DNA from: Fictibacillus sp. b24
GTDB taxonomy: Bacteria > Bacillota > Bacilli > Bacillales > Fictibacillaceae
Direction: 5' to 3'
Length of the DNA stretch: 64,000 nucleotides
Assembly (NCBI RefSeq): GCF_030348825.1
Contig: NZ_JAUCES010000005.1
Span: 248,001 to 312,000, forward strand
In this document: positions 53,911 through 64,000 of the stretch, one piece after another
Position numbering within the stretch: position 1 is the first letter of the stretch
How the letters are laid out: every line of letters starts with the position of its first letter
Notes under the pieces: model-generated
Databases searched by the model: none
Seen by the model: the letters and a program-made list of their open reading frames with translations, nothing else
What the model was told of the DNA's origin: nothing
Program-made: the position numbers and the translations under genes

Positions 53911-54010
53911 GGCGAGTTCTGGAGATTATACAGCGAGTTTGGATCATATTCCGGCGAGTTTTACCTATAATACGGCGGATTATCGGAATATATCGGCGAT
54001 TTTACAAAAT
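53911..54010 (-). repeat. 21-bp periodic array 8
   Basis: GGCGAGTT-type words start at 53911, 53932 (AGCGAGTT), 53953, 53974 (GGCGGATT) and 53995 (GGCGATTT), exactly 21 bp apart. On the minus strand the core reads AACTCGCCGGAATAT. It is between the rpoE terminator and the pyrG promoter. A 70-codon frame across it is a by-product. Confidence 0.93.
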
Positions 54011-54071
54011 ACAATAAAATTTTTCAGTAAAACAATGTCATTAAGAATAAAATTTCCATGTGCAGATCATC

Positions 54072-54108
54072 TTGACATGAGCTTTCGACTCGGGTAATAT
54101 TCTTTTTG
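54072..54108 (+). promoter_or_regulatory. pyrG promoter with GGGC start
   Basis: TTGACA, 17 nt, TAATAT, and a start site at 54108 in TTTTTGGGCT. The GGGC initial sequence is what B. subtilis uses for CTP-sensed reiterative G addition. Confidence 0.8.
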
Positions 54109-54141
54109 GGCTATTCCTGTATCTTTTATTTAAAAGACTAA

Positions 54142-55914
<1,773 letters not shown>

Positions 55915-55923
55915 GAATTTATA

Positions 55924-55967
55924 GACCGGCAGCTACCTATTCAGTGGGAGAACTGCCGGTTTTTTTA
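55924..55967 (+). terminator. Intrinsic terminator of pyrG
   Basis: ACCGGCAG/CTGCCGGT stem with a 20-nt loop and seven T. Confidence 0.9.
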
Positions 55968-56010
55968 TGAATGTGTTTGTGTTGGTGGGGGTATTTGTTT
56001 CTTGAAATTT

Positions 56011-56131
56011 GTCGAAATAGATCGACTCGCCGATATTTGTGCAAAACTCGCTGAAATAATGGCAAAACTCGCGGAAATAACTTCATAATTCGCGGGATTA
56101 TGGCTGATATTTCTCGAATTAATGGCTTAAT
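56011..56131 (+). repeat. 21-bp periodic array 9 with lead-in
   Basis: GTCG at 56011, TCGC at 56027 (16 nt), then TCGC-words at 56048, 56069 and 56090 and a decayed one at 56111: exact 21-bp steps, each followed by AAATAA/GATTAT-like bases. It lies between the convergent pyrG and ywjG terminators. Confidence 0.93.
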
Positions 56132-56199
56132 TACCCAAGTGGGTATACATCAAAATTGGTTTTTATCCCAAAAACTGCATCAATATTACTCAAAAAACA

Positions 56200-56228
56200 A
56201 GAAAAAGCTTGGCACATAGCCAAGCTCC
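56200..56228 (-). terminator. Intrinsic terminator of ywjG
   Basis: Minus-strand AGCTTGGC/GCCAAGCT, 5-nt loop, TTTTTC. Confidence 0.88.
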
Positions 56229-56231
56229 TCC

Positions 56232-56774
56232 TTATTCTTCAACATATTCTTCTAAAATCTCTTCCGTTGTTAAAAATAATGCGTAATACACGAATAAAGC
56301 TGTTAATCCAGATGGAAAACCTAAACGCGTGCCATCATCTAGTGGCACTAATCCGCGAACGACCTTCGTATCGATCACGATATCGGCAAACTCATCAAGA
56401 TTCACATCCATTTCGGCATCTTTTCGTCGTCCACCGATCAAAATGATGTTGCAGTCAGCTGTTTTACGAACTTCTGAACAAAGTGCAATTGCTTTTTCAT
56501 CATCTAAAAAGCGCGTTGCCACAACTACACTATCGACCGGAATCAGCTCAGACAACTTTTCATCTGAAAAATTAGCCCCGGCCCGAAATTTATTCTCTCC
56601 ATACAGTGCTTCACTCACAACAGCTTCCATTTCGCCAAAGCCTTTGAAATAAACGGTTCCTTCTGACAAAACAGACTGTGCCAGCAAGCGGGAAGCTTCT
56701 TCAATTGATTGCTCTTCTTTATCGGAAATGGATTTTAGCAATCCTGCAACTTGTGTTGAAAATATTTTTAACAT
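56232..56774 (-). CDS. ywjG: DUF2529 protein YwjG
   Basis: A 180-residue protein of the DUF2529 family, with a SIS-like (sugar isomerase) fold judged from the alternating helix/strand pattern: TVYFKGFGEMEAVVSEAL, DSVVVATRFLDDEKAI, CNIILIGGRRKDAEMD, FPSGLTALFVYYAL. B. subtilis YwjG sits at the same place, between pyrG and spo0F, on the opposite strand. Function is unknown. GGAGT lies 8 nt before the ATG. It is divergent from spo0F. Confidence 0.9.
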   Translation of the reverse strand: MLKIFSTQVAGLLKSISDKEEQSIEEASRLLAQSVLSEGTVYFKGFGEMEAVVSEALYGENKFRAGANFSDEKLSELIPVDSVVVATRFLDDEKAIALCSEVRKTADCNIILIGGRRKDAEMDVNLDEFADIVIDTKVVRGLVPLDDGTRLGFPSGLTALFVYYALFLTTEEILEEYVEE

Positions 56775-56861
56775 GAAATGACTCCTAACTTTTCTTAAAT
56801 CATCGTGAATTTGTCCTTTTATTTAGTATACTGAATTTAACAATACAATTCATGGATATGA

Positions 56862-56891
56862 GCAGGAAATTGATCTGACTATCTAGAATGA
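56862..56891 (+). promoter_or_regulatory. SigH-type promoter of spo0F
   Basis: GCAGGAAAT, 12 nt, CTAGAATGA closely fits the SigH pattern RnAGGAwWW-N11/12-RnnGAATww; B. subtilis spo0F has a SigH promoter. Predicted start about 35 nt before the ATG. Confidence 0.7.
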
Positions 56892-56927
56892 CATACAGAC
56901 AAAGAAACTCAGATGAGGTGAGCAATA

Positions 56928-57305
56928 ATGAGCGGGAAAATATTAATTGTAGACGATCAGTATGGCATCAGAATTCTTTTAAACGAAATTTTTCAAAAAG
57001 AGGGTTATAAGACTTATCAGGCAGCTAACGGTGTACAAGCTCTTTCTATTGTAGAGAAGGACCGCCCTGATCTTGTCATTTTAGATATGAAAATTCCTGG
57101 AATGGATGGCTTGGAAATTCTTCGCCGTGTCAAAAAACACGATGAAACGATTCAAGTTATTATTATGACAGCATACGGTGAGTTGGACATGATTCATGAG
57201 GCCATGAAACTGGGAGCGATTACTCATTTTGCAAAACCATTCGACATTGATGAGATTCGAGCAGCAGTAAGGAAAGAACTTCCATTAAACACGCCTTCCT
57301 CATAA
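56928..57305 (+). CDS. spo0F: Sporulation response regulator Spo0F
   Basis: A 125-residue single-domain response regulator, the first relay of the sporulation phosphorelay, passing phosphate from sensor kinases to Spo0B. Acidic pocket Asp10-Asp11 ([10 protein letters not shown]), phosphoryl Asp54 ([13 protein letters not shown]), Thr82 (IIMTAYGE) and Lys104 ([10 protein letters not shown]) are all present. GAGGTGAG lies before the ATG. It has no output domain. Placement next to fba matches B. subtilis. The PAS kinase at 30934 is a plausible donor. Confidence 0.97.
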   Translation: MSGKILIVDDQYGIRILLNEIFQKEGYKTYQAANGVQALSIVEKDRPDLVILDMKIPGMDGLEILRRVKKHDETIQVIIMTAYGELDMIHEAMKLGAITHFAKPFDIDEIRAAVRKELPLNTPSS

Positions 57306-57373
57306 AAATCTTTTAAATGCAGGCGTGTCGCCGATGATAGCGTTTACACCCCGAAAACGTTGATGTGTTGCGG

Positions 57374-57401
57374 TTTTCAGGCGATATTGGTATGCTATAC
57401 T
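57374..57401 (+). promoter_or_regulatory. Candidate promoter of fba
   Basis: TTTTCA, 16 nt, TATACT with an extended -10 (TGCTATACT). Predicted leader about 150 nt; an alternative TATAAT lies at 57456. Confidence 0.45.
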
Positions 57402-57555
57402 AGAATTGAAAATGAGCATTATGAAATGTTTAGCAAGACGCCATGAAAGGTAAACTATAATGGCTTCTTTTTGCTGTGTATGCACATTTCAGCACTATAC
57501 AATACAAAAATGTAGTTGGTCTGCTCGTGCCAATATCCAAAGGAGGACATATAAT

Positions 57556-58419
57556 ATGCCTTTAGTTTCAATGAAAGAAATGCTTGAAAAAGCAAAAGCG
57601 GAAAATTATGCAGTTGGTCAATTTAACTTGAACAACCTTGAGTTCACTCAAGCGATCCTTAAAGCTGCACAAGAAGAGAAATCTCCAGTAATTCTTGGTG
57701 TTTCTGAAGGTGCTGCTCGTTATATGGGCGGGTTCAAGCTTGTAGTTGCTATGGTTAAAGCGCTTATGGAAGAGTTTAAAGTGACTGTACCTGTAGCGAT
57801 TCACCTTGACCACGGTTCAAGCTTCCAAAAGTGTGCTGAAGCGATTCATGCAGGTTTCACATCTGTAATGATCGACGGATCTCATCACCCGTTAGAAGAG
57901 AACATCGAGTTAACGAAAAAAGTGGTTGAGCTTGCTCACATCCACGGTGTTTCAGTTGAAGCAGAACTTGGCCGTATCGGTGGACAAGAAGACGACCTAA
58001 TCGTTGACGATGCTGAAGCTGCTTACGCTGTACCTTCTGAGTGTGATCAACTTGTTCGTGAAACTGGCGTTGACTGTTTCGCACCTGCACTAGGATCTGT
58101 TCACGGACCTTACAAAGGTGAGCCGAACTTAGGATTCGACCGCATGAAAGAAGTTATGGAACTAACAGGTGTACCTCTTGTACTTCACGGTGGTACTGGT
58201 ATCCCAACAAAAGATATCCAAAAAGCAATTTCTTTAGGAACTGCTAAAATTAACGTAAACACAGAAAACCAAATTGCTTCTCACAAAGCGGTTAAAGAAT
58301 ATGTTGGATCAAACCCGGACAAGTACGATCCTCGTAGCTACCTAACTGCTGCACGCGATGCGATCCAAGCTACAGTAGCTGGAAAAATGCGTGAGTTTGG
58401 TTCTTCAAACAAAGCTTAA
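57556..58419 (+). CDS. fbaA: Class II fructose-1,6-bisphosphate aldolase
   Basis: A 287-residue zinc aldolase cleaving fructose 1,6-bisphosphate in glycolysis (reverse in gluconeogenesis). Motifs are [12 protein letters not shown], the Zn His and catalytic Asp in [12 protein letters not shown] (near residue 84), the Glu in [11 protein letters not shown], and further Zn His in [10 protein letters not shown] and [17 protein letters not shown] lies 8 nt before ATG 57556; an upstream frame extension is not conserved. It is followed by a terminator and transaldolase. Confidence 0.97.
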   Translation: MPLVSMKEMLEKAKAENYAVGQFNLNNLEFTQAILKAAQEEKSPVILGVSEGAARYMGGFKLVVAMVKALMEEFKVTVPVAIHLDHGSSFQKCAEAIHAGFTSVMIDGSHHPLEENIELTKKVVELAHIHGVSVEAELGRIGGQEDDLIVDDAEAAYAVPSECDQLVRETGVDCFAPALGSVHGPYKGEPNLGFDRMKEVMELTGVPLVLHGGTGIPTKDIQKAISLGTAKINVNTENQIASHKAVKEYVGSNPDKYDPRSYLTAARDAIQATVAGKMREFGSSNKA

Positions 58420-58433
58420 TAAAAACCTTTCTT

Positions 58434-58468
58434 TGAAACCGCCTATACATCATAGGCGGTTTCATTTA
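58434..58468 (+). terminator. Terminator-like hairpin after fba
   Basis: GAAACCGCCTAT/ATAGGCGGTTTC, 5-nt loop; the following T run is short (ATTTAC). Confidence 0.7.
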
Positions 58469-58617
58469 CACTATAAGAGTGTGAAACTTGGCAAGCTTTT
58501 TAAGCGTCTTATGAAGGTGATTATAAATTTGTAAGCGTAATCCTTCGTGTATGAAGACACACATGTTATAAAAGAATATAAAAGATAGAAAAACTCAACA
58601 AACAGGAGTGATTATTT

Positions 58618-59268
58618 TTGAAATTCTTTATTGATACTGCCAACATTGATGATATTAAAGAAGCCTATGACCTGGGCATTTTATCTGGAGTAACAACAAA
58701 CCCGTCTTTAGTTGCTAAAGAAAAAGGCGTTGATTTTCATGAGCGTTTAAAGGAAATCACTAGTCTTGTACCGGGTTCTGTTAGTGCTGAGGTGATCGGA
58801 ACTTCTTATGAAGAAATGGTTACAGAAGGCCGTGAGTTAGCGAAGATCGCACCAAACATCACAGTAAAAGTTCCAATGACGCTGGATGGATTAAAAGCGG
58901 TAAAGACGTTTTCTGATGAAAACATTAAAACAAACGTAACGCTTATTTTTAATGCGAACCAAGCATTGCTAGCAGCTCGTGCAGGTGCGACATATGTTTC
59001 ACCATTCTTAGGACGCTTAGATGATATTGGCCAAGATGGGCTTGAACTGATCTCACAAGTGGCGCAAATTTTTGCGATCCACGAAATTCCAACTGAGATT
59101 ATTGCAGCATCTATTCGCCACCCTGTTCACGTAACAGAAGCAGCATTACGAGGCGCTCACATCGCAACGATTCCGCCAAACGTAATCAAAGGCCTAGTAA
59201 AGCATCCATTAACCGACCAAGGTATTGAAAAATTCCTAGCTGACTGGGAAGCTGCGAATAGAAAGTAA
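58618..59268 (+). CDS. tal: Transaldolase (YwjH type)
   Basis: A 216-residue short transaldolase of the TalC/MipB type (B. subtilis YwjH), moving a dihydroxyacetone unit in the pentose phosphate pathway. It has [29 protein letters not shown], the Schiff-base Lys in [12 protein letters not shown] (near residue 83) and [14 protein letters not shown]. Fructose-6-phosphate aldolases share this fold, so substrate assignment rests on synteny. The start is TTG with CAGGAGTG 7 nt upstream. Confidence 0.93.
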   Translation: MKFFIDTANIDDIKEAYDLGILSGVTTNPSLVAKEKGVDFHERLKEITSLVPGSVSAEVIGTSYEEMVTEGRELAKIAPNITVKVPMTLDGLKAVKTFSDENIKTNVTLIFNANQALLAARAGATYVSPFLGRLDDIGQDGLELISQVAQIFAIHEIPTEIIAASIRHPVHVTEAALRGAHIATIPPNVIKGLVKHPLTDQGIEKFLADWEAANRK

Positions 59269-59296
59269 ACGCCAAACATTATAGCTTTCGGAAGTG

Positions 59297-59424
59297 GTTG
59301 ATTTCCATTACAGATGCTCGCTTTCCGCGGGGCAGGCGGGGAGCCACATTTGTACGTTTCACGTATAAGTGTCTCCCCTGCCCACCTGTCCCGCAGGAGT
59401 CTCACATCTTACACTCCAATCAAC
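59297..59424 (-). repeat. 130-bp palindromic element, copy 8
   Basis: Reverse copy, GTTGATTTCCATTACAG to CACTCCAATCAAC, whose apical part is the inverse of the GTGAAACGTACAAATGTGG variant. It faces copy 9 across 95 bp. Confidence 0.92.
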
Positions 59425-59519
59425 AATCATAGAAGACAAAATTTGAAAGCGACATCTTTTAGAAAAGAGCGTCTTTAATAAAAGTTTCTTAAGCTTTTGA
59501 TTTTCCATCTTCATCGTAA

Positions 59520-59647
59520 GTTGATTGTAGCGGAAGGTTGCCGACTCCTATGGGACGAGCGGGCAGGTGGAGACTCCTAATGGCGCAAAGCGGCAGGAGG
59601 CTCACCGTTCGCCCCATGGAAAGCGAGCAACCTGGAGCGAAATCAAC
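59520..59647 (+). repeat. 130-bp palindromic element, copy 9
   Basis: Forward copy, GTTGATTGTAGCGGAAGG to GGAGCGAAATCAAC with TAATGGCGCAAAGCGGC apical variant. Copies 8 and 9 fill most of the tal-murAB gap; the rest shows no clear feature besides the murAB RBS. Confidence 0.9.
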
Positions 59648-59773
59648 TGCTTAACGCGCGACAAAGAAATGCGTAATTTTTATACATGAAAAGAAAATTT
59701 TGGTAAATAATAAAACTATTGAAACTGGTAATGCAATCACAACTTTTGTGACTCTTACTGAAAGGAGTTTACC

Positions 59774-61066
59774 ATGGAAAAACTGATGATTGAAGGGGGC
59801 TATCCTCTCGAAGGAACGGTCCATATAAGCGGAGCAAAGAATAGTGCGGTGGCATTGATTCCCGCGACGATACTAGCAGAATCTACCGTTACCATTGATG
59901 GTTTACCTAACATATCAGATGTTCGTATTCTGCGTGATTTGTTAGAGGAAATCGGAGGGGAAGCTTACCTGGATGAGAATCAGACTCTAACGGTTAACCC
60001 TGAAAAAATGATTGCGATGCCGCTGCCGAGCGGAAAAGTGAAAAAGCTTCGTGCTTCATATTACTTGATGGGTGCGATGCTAGGACGCTTTAAGAAAGCT
60101 GTTATCGGGTTGCCAGGGGGATGTAACTTAGGACCTCGTCCGATCGATCAGCACATTAAGGGGTTTGAAGCACTCGGTGCAAAAGTAACGAACGAGCAAG
60201 GTGCGATCTACCTTCGTGCGGATGAGCTTGTTGGGGCGCGAATCTACTTGGACGTTGTAAGTGTTGGAGCGACGATTAATATCATGCTTGCAGCAGTAAG
60301 AGCAAAAGGACAAACGATTATTGAGAACGCAGCGAAAGAGCCTGAAATCATTGATGTAGCTACGCTTTTAACAAGCATGGGTGCAAAGATTAAAGGTGCA
60401 GGTACTGACGTTATTCGTATCGACGGTGTTGATCAGATGCACGGCTGCCGTCATTCCATTATTCCTGACCGTATCGAAGCAGGAACGTACATGATCTTAG
60501 CAGCATCAATGGGTCAGCAAGTGCTGCTTGATAACGTAATTCCGCTTCACTTAGAATCGCTGATTGCAAAGTTAAGAGAGATGGGCGTGTACATCGAAAC
60601 AAAAGATGACCAAGTGCTCGTATATAGAGGAAAAGACCCATTAAAAAGCGTTGATATTAAGACGCTCGTATACCCAGGGTTTCCGACGGATCTTCAGCAG
60701 CCGTTCACTTCACTTTTAACAAGCTCAGAAGGAACGAGCATTGTAACCGATACGATCTATAGTGCACGTTTTAAACATATCGACGAACTTCGCCGTATGG
60801 GAGCAAATGTGAAAGTTGAAGGACGTTCTGCTATAATAAATGGGCCGACAAAGCTTGAAGGTGCAAAAGTAAAAGCTTCTGACCTTCGTGCAGGAGCAGC
60901 GCTTGTTGTTGCAGGACTTATGGCAGAAGGTGTAACAGAGATCTCGGGCCTTGAGCATATCGACCGCGGCTATGAATCTTTAGTAGACAAGCTAAAAGGA
61001 CTTGGTGCTAAAGTATGGCGCGAGACCATGGGTGCTGAAGAGATGGAAGAGCTTAAGAATTCATAA
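59774..61066 (+). CDS. murAB: UDP-GlcNAc 1-carboxyvinyltransferase (second MurA)
   Basis: A 430-residue MurA that starts cell-wall precursor synthesis by adding enolpyruvate to UDP-GlcNAc. The catalytic Cys is in [19 protein letters not shown] (near residue 117, the fosfomycin target). Other blocks are [13 protein letters not shown] (with the UDP-binding Lys22-Asn23 region), [12 protein letters not shown] and [11 protein letters not shown]. Position between tal and glpX/rho identifies the MurAB/MurZ paralog and not MurAA. GAAAGGAG lies before the ATG. Confidence 0.96.
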   Translation: MEKLMIEGGYPLEGTVHISGAKNSAVALIPATILAESTVTIDGLPNISDVRILRDLLEEIGGEAYLDENQTLTVNPEKMIAMPLPSGKVKKLRASYYLMGAMLGRFKKAVIGLPGGCNLGPRPIDQHIKGFEALGAKVTNEQGAIYLRADELVGARIYLDVVSVGATINIMLAAVRAKGQTIIENAAKEPEIIDVATLLTSMGAKIKGAGTDVIRIDGVDQMHGCRHSIIPDRIEAGTYMILAASMGQQVLLDNVIPLHLESLIAKLREMGVYIETKDDQVLVYRGKDPLKSVDIKTLVYPGFPTDLQQPFTSLLTSSEGTSIVTDTIYSARFKHIDELRRMGANVKVEGRSAIINGPTKLEGAKVKASDLRAGAALVVAGLMAEGVTEISGLEHIDRGYESLVDKLKGLGAKVWRETMGAEEMEELKNS

Positions 61067-61073
61067 ACAAAAA

Positions 61074-61104
61074 TGAAAAATCACCTATACCCGGTGATTT
61101 TTCT
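61074..61104 (+). terminator. Intrinsic terminator of murAB
   Basis: GAAAAATCAC/GTGATTTTTC with a 9-nt loop and T-rich 3' arm. Confidence 0.88.
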
Positions 61105-61149
61105 TCAGGATAAAAATGTAAGCGTTTTAAGATTGGGGAGGGAACACAC

Positions 61150-62118
61150 ATGGAGAGAAGTTTATCAATGGAGCTTGTTCGTGTAACTGAAGCAGCAGCT
61201 CTTGCATCAGCAAGATGGATGGGTAGAGGAAAGAAAGAAGAAGCGGATGATGCAGCAACAACTGCAATGCGTAACGTTTTTGATACGGTTCCTATGAAAG
61301 GAACAGTTGTGATCGGTGAAGGAGAAATGGACGAAGCGCCGATGCTTTATATCGGTGAAAAGCTTGGGACAGGCTATGGTCCGCGAGTAGACGTAGCAGT
61401 CGATCCATTAGAAGGAACAAATATCGTAGCATCAGGAACGTGGAACGCACTGGCGGTTTTAGCGATTGCTGACCACGGAAATCTTCTTCATGCGCCAGAC
61501 ATGTACATGGACAAGATCGCAGTTGGCCGTGAGAGCGTCGGGAAAGTTGATATCAATGCACCTGTCATTGACAACTTAAGAGCAGTAGCGGAAGCGAAAA
61601 ACAAAAATATCGAGGACTTAGTAGCGGTTATTTTAGATCGTCCTCGCCATCAGCAGATCATCCAAGACATCCGTGAAGCAGGTGCCCGTATTAAGCTGAT
61701 CTCAGACGGTGATGTAGCTGCAGCGATCAATACAGCATTTGACGATACAGGAGTAGATATTTTATTCGGATCAGGCGGAGCTCCAGAGGGAGTAATCGCA
61801 GCGGTAGCATTAAAATGCCTTGGCGGAGAACTTCAAGGAAAGCTTCTTCCTCAAAACGACGAAGAATTAGAACGCTGTAAACGTATGGGTATTGATGACG
61901 TGAACCGTGTATTGTACATGGACGACCTTGTAAAAGGCGACGATGCGATTTTTGCGGCAACAGGTGTAACAGACGGTGAGCTGTTAAAAGGTGTTCGTTT
62001 TGACGGATCAACCGGAACGACACAATCTGTAGTTATGCGCGCAAAATCAGGAACGGTTCGATTTATCGATGGAAGACATAGTTTAAAGAAGAAGCCAGAC
62101 CTTGTGATTAAACCATAA
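61150..62118 (+). CDS. glpX: Class II fructose-1,6-bisphosphatase GlpX
   Basis: A 322-residue GlpX-type FBPase for gluconeogenesis, opposing phosphofructokinase. The metal-binding and catalytic blocks are [17 protein letters not shown] (residues about 57-73), [16 protein letters not shown] and [15 protein letters not shown], with [14 protein letters not shown] near residue 210. GGGGAGGG lies 8 nt before the ATG. The order murAB-glpX-rho is as in B. subtilis. Glycolytic fba and this enzyme act on the same bisphosphate in opposite directions. Confidence 0.96.
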   Translation: MERSLSMELVRVTEAAALASARWMGRGKKEEADDAATTAMRNVFDTVPMKGTVVIGEGEMDEAPMLYIGEKLGTGYGPRVDVAVDPLEGTNIVASGTWNALAVLAIADHGNLLHAPDMYMDKIAVGRESVGKVDINAPVIDNLRAVAEAKNKNIEDLVAVILDRPRHQQIIQDIREAGARIKLISDGDVAAAINTAFDDTGVDILFGSGGAPEGVIAAVALKCLGGELQGKLLPQNDEELERCKRMGIDDVNRVLYMDDLVKGDDAIFAATGVTDGELLKGVRFDGSTGTTQSVVMRAKSGTVRFIDGRHSLKKKPDLVIKP

Positions 62119-62126
62119 ATAATAAG

Positions 62127-62156
62127 CGAGACCGGACAATGCGTCCGGTCTTTCCG
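62127..62156 (+). terminator. Intrinsic terminator of glpX
   Basis: AGACCGGAC/GTCCGGTCT, 5-nt loop, TTTCC tail. Confidence 0.87.
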
Positions 62157-62187
62157 TTACAATTACATGAATTCATTTTAAATTCGG

Positions 62188-62216
62188 TTGCAAAAGTTTT
62201 ATATGTATTGTAAATT
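62188..62216 (+). promoter_or_regulatory. Candidate promoter of rho
   Basis: TTGCAA, 17 nt, TAAATT; it would give a leader of about 245 nt containing the G-free stretch. Confidence 0.5.
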
Positions 62217-62346
62217 CACGTAGAGGGGCTTGTTTACTCGAGTTTCTGCTGCTTGATTAAAGACCGAATTTGTGGTTAAAATAAGAAGTATGATTCATTT
62301 TGTTATCAACATTTTCTTCATACCCACTAAACCATCTTTCAAAAGG

Positions 62347-62434
62347 AACTCCTTCCATTACCAAAACCTAATTTTACAAAACCAAAACCAAACCAATACA
62401 AACATAAAAAAATCCCATTTATAAAACATAAATT
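62347..62434 (+). promoter_or_regulatory. G-free, C-containing rut-like stretch in rho leader
   Basis: 88 consecutive nucleotides contain no G, with repeated ACCAAAACC-like pyrimidine/adenine text. Unstructured, C-over-G RNA is what Rho binds; rho autoregulation by premature termination is known in B. subtilis and E. coli. Confidence 0.6.
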
Positions 62435-62468
62435 GAGTTAGTTATTAATAGAAAAGCGTGGTGTCACT

Positions 62469-63755
62469 ATGGGGATAGATTTAGCAACATTAGAGACAAA
62501 GAAGTTAAAAGAGCTTTATGAGCTTGCCAAACAATTTAATATTCAATATTACGGTAAATTAACAAAACGTGAATTGATGTTTTCAATTTTGAAAGCACAG
62601 GCAGAACTTGATGGTTATTCATTCATGGAAGGTGTATTGGAAATCATCCCGAACGAAGGATTCGGCTTTCTGCGTCCGATCAACTACTCACCGAGTTCTC
62701 AAGATATCTACATATCTGCATCACAGATCCGCAGATTTGATCTAAGAAACGGAGATAAAGTTTCGGGGAAAGTTCGTCCTCCAAAAGAGAACGAGCGTTA
62801 TTACGGACTTTTACAAGTTAACGCGGTAAATGGAGAAGATCCTGAAACGGCAAAAGAACGCGTGCATTTCCCTGCACTGACGGCTCTTTATCCGGAAAGA
62901 AAAATGGTGATGGAAACAACGGGCAACAATATCTCAACGCGAATCATCGATATGATGGCACCTGTTGGATTTGGTCAGCGTGGTCTGATCGTCGCTCCTC
63001 CAAAAGCGGGTAAGACGAGCTTGTTAAAGGAGATCGCACACAGTGTAACGACGAACAACCCGCAAGTAGAACTGATTGTTTTGCTTATCGACGAACGTCC
63101 AGAGGAAGTAACGGATATTGAGCGCTCTGTAAAAGGAGACGTTGTAAGCTCAACGTTTGATGAAGTGCCTGAAAACCACATTAAAGTGGCAGAGCTTGTC
63201 TTAGAGCGTGCGATGCGACTCGTTGAACATAAAAAAGATGTTGTGATCTTGCTCGACAGCATTACGCGTCTAGCTCGTGCGTACAACTTAGTTATTCCAC
63301 CTAGCGGACGTACACTTTCTGGTGGTATCGACCCGGCTGCATTCCACCGTCCGAAGCGTTTCTTTGGTGCGGCGCGTAACATCGAAGAAGGCGGCAGCTT
63401 AACAATTTTAGCAACGGCTCTTGTAGATACGGGTTCTCGTATGGATGATGTTATCTACGAGGAATTCAAAGGAACAGGAAACATGGAGCTTCACTTAGAC
63501 CGCAAGCTGGCTGAGCGCCGTATTTTCCCTGCGATCGACATTCGCCGTTCTGGAACGAGAAAAGAAGAGATGCTTATTGCAAAAGATCATCTTGAAGCAC
63601 TTTGGTCGATCCGTAAGACGATGGATGACTCGTTCGATTTCGTAGATAAATTCATGAAACGCATGCGTAAAACGGAAAACAACGAAGAGTTTTTCGAGCT
63701 GTTTGAGAGTGAAAAAAAGGGCACGCCAAAAAGAGCTAAACCCGTAACAAACTAA
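62469..63755 (+). CDS. rho: Transcription termination factor Rho
   Basis: A 428-residue hexameric RNA helicase. The N-terminal Rho_N helical domain is [20 protein letters not shown]. The cold-shock RNA-binding fold ([17 protein letters not shown], with RNP-like FGFLR) spans residues about 50-120. The ATPase core has the P-loop [13 protein letters not shown] (near 180), Walker B-type [15 protein letters not shown] and the Q/R-loop segment [20 protein letters not shown]. Length fits Firmicute Rho. The RBS is weak (GTGGTG before ATG 62469), which fits low, self-limited expression. Confidence 0.97.
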   Translation: MGIDLATLETKKLKELYELAKQFNIQYYGKLTKRELMFSILKAQAELDGYSFMEGVLEIIPNEGFGFLRPINYSPSSQDIYISASQIRRFDLRNGDKVSGKVRPPKENERYYGLLQVNAVNGEDPETAKERVHFPALTALYPERKMVMETTGNNISTRIIDMMAPVGFGQRGLIVAPPKAGKTSLLKEIAHSVTTNNPQVELIVLLIDERPEEVTDIERSVKGDVVSSTFDEVPENHIKVAELVLERAMRLVEHKKDVVILLDSITRLARAYNLVIPPSGRTLSGGIDPAAFHRPKRFFGAARNIEEGGSLTILATALVDTGSRMDDVIYEEFKGTGNMELHLDRKLAERRIFPAIDIRRSGTRKEEMLIAKDHLEALWSIRKTMDDSFDFVDKFMKRMRKTENNEEFFELFESEKKGTPKRAKPVTN

Positions 63756-63768
63756 CGAAAAAGTATGG

Positions 63769-63797
63769 TTGCAAATGGGTTTTGTCCCTGTTATACT
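63769..63797 (+). promoter_or_regulatory. SigA-type promoter of the L31 gene
   Basis: TTGCAA, 17 nt, TATACT; the predicted start near 63804 leaves a 55-nt leader containing CTGT/ACAG pairing next to the AGAAGGAGTG ribosome binding site. Confidence 0.7.
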
Positions 63798-63859
63798 ATT
63801 TTTATGTGTTTATAACTCTGTCTCCGCATAGGAAACAGGGCAGAAGGAGTGGAATTAGA

Positions 63860-64000
63860 ATGAAACAAGGAATTCATCCGAATTATAAAAAGGTTATCTT
63901 TGTTGACGCTCAAAGCGGATTTAGCTTCCTTTCAGGTTCAACTTTGTCTTCAAGCGAGACAATGAAATGGGAAGACGGTAACGAATATCCAGTAATCAAA
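63860..64000 (+). CDS. rpmE2: 50S ribosomal protein L31 type B (3' end outside window)
   Basis: The first 47 residues of an L31 protein beginning [20 protein letters not shown] and continuing [20 protein letters not shown]. The zinc-finger cysteines of type A L31 (CxxC near residues 16-19 and later) are absent, and GIHPNYKKV...SGSTxxSxET is the type B (YtiA, C-minus) pattern. AAGGAGTGG lies 10 nt before the ATG. In B. subtilis the gene after rho is the zinc-binding rpmE, so the paralog here is different. Confidence 0.88.
   Translation, partial: MKQGIHPNYKKVIFVDAQSGFSFLSGSTLSSSETMKWEDGNEYPVIK

Noticed and set aside
53885-54097. 70-codon frame with heptapeptide repeats across array 8
   Set aside because: The seven-residue periodicity follows directly from the 21-bp DNA period; no RBS or conserved sequence.

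Overview
The window reads as chromosomal DNA of an aerobic, endospore-forming member of the Bacillaceae. A Fictibacillus-like genus is my inference and was not tested. The evidence is Spo0F, Spo0M, CwlJ, GerQ, a PBP2d-type class A penicillin-binding protein and a PAS sporulation-type kinase, together with the RNA polymerase delta subunit, purine-rich Shine-Dalgarno sequences, frequent GTG/TTG starts and moderate GC. Gene order follows the Bacillus subtilis ywd-ywf-ywh-ywi-ywj-rho segment: ywdI, ywdK, gerQ/cwlJ, hemQ, pta, lipL, ywfO, ywgA, ywhD, pbpG, speE-speB, ywiB-argS, uvsE, ywjE, ywjF, rpoE, pyrG, ywjG, spo0F, fba, tal, murAB, glpX, rho, L31. No rRNA, tRNA, CRISPR, prophage or intact insertion sequence was seen.

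Layout. 1-8.5 kb: mixed small genes (cupin protein, YajQ, hydrolases, a secreted 5'-nucleotidase, carbonic anhydrase, small membrane proteins). 8.6-17 kb: spore germination pair cwlJ-gerQ, coproheme decarboxylase HemQ, Spo0M, a 19-cysteine copper-binding protein, Pta, a methyltransferase-LipL pair and the HD hydrolase YwfO. 17-34 kb: YwgA, a lipoprotein, a PbuO-type purine permease with candidate PurR boxes, YwhD, a candidate small RNA, PBP2d, an MtaD-type deaminase, a CarD-like regulator, a previously unlabelled type I toxin gene (BsrE/Hol-Tox type), polyamine genes speE-speB, an AmiS/UreI channel and a sensor kinase. 34-41 kb: ywiB-argS, DinB, XapX, hydrolase, UV endonuclease and cardiolipin synthase.

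41-52.7 kb is one functional block for acyl-CoA degradation: FadF-like iron-sulfur oxidoreductase, thiolase, 3-hydroxyacyl-CoA dehydrogenase, two acyl-CoA dehydrogenases, MeaB, a TetR regulator and the fused B12-dependent isobutyryl-CoA mutase IcmF. Two palindromes of the same design, upstream of fadF and of the thiolase, are candidate sites for the TetR protein. 53-64 kb carries housekeeping genes: rpoE; pyrG with its G-tract attenuator; ywjG; spo0F with a SigH-type promoter; fba; tal; murAB; glpX; rho with a long G-free leader; and a C-minus (type B) L31 gene whose 3' end lies beyond the window.

The most unusual content is intergenic. First, nine short arrays share a strict period near 21 bp. 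Each has 4-6 decaying copies of its own word (commonly a TCGCGGGATTAT-like core), and seven of the nine lie between convergent genes. Five are preceded by a conserved lead-in, GTCG then TCGC exactly 16 nt later. Second, nine copies of a ~130-bp palindromic element (ends GTTGAT/ATCAAC) are scattered through the window, two pairs of them head-to-head and one carrying a ~60-bp internal insertion. I could not match the first family to any described repeat class.
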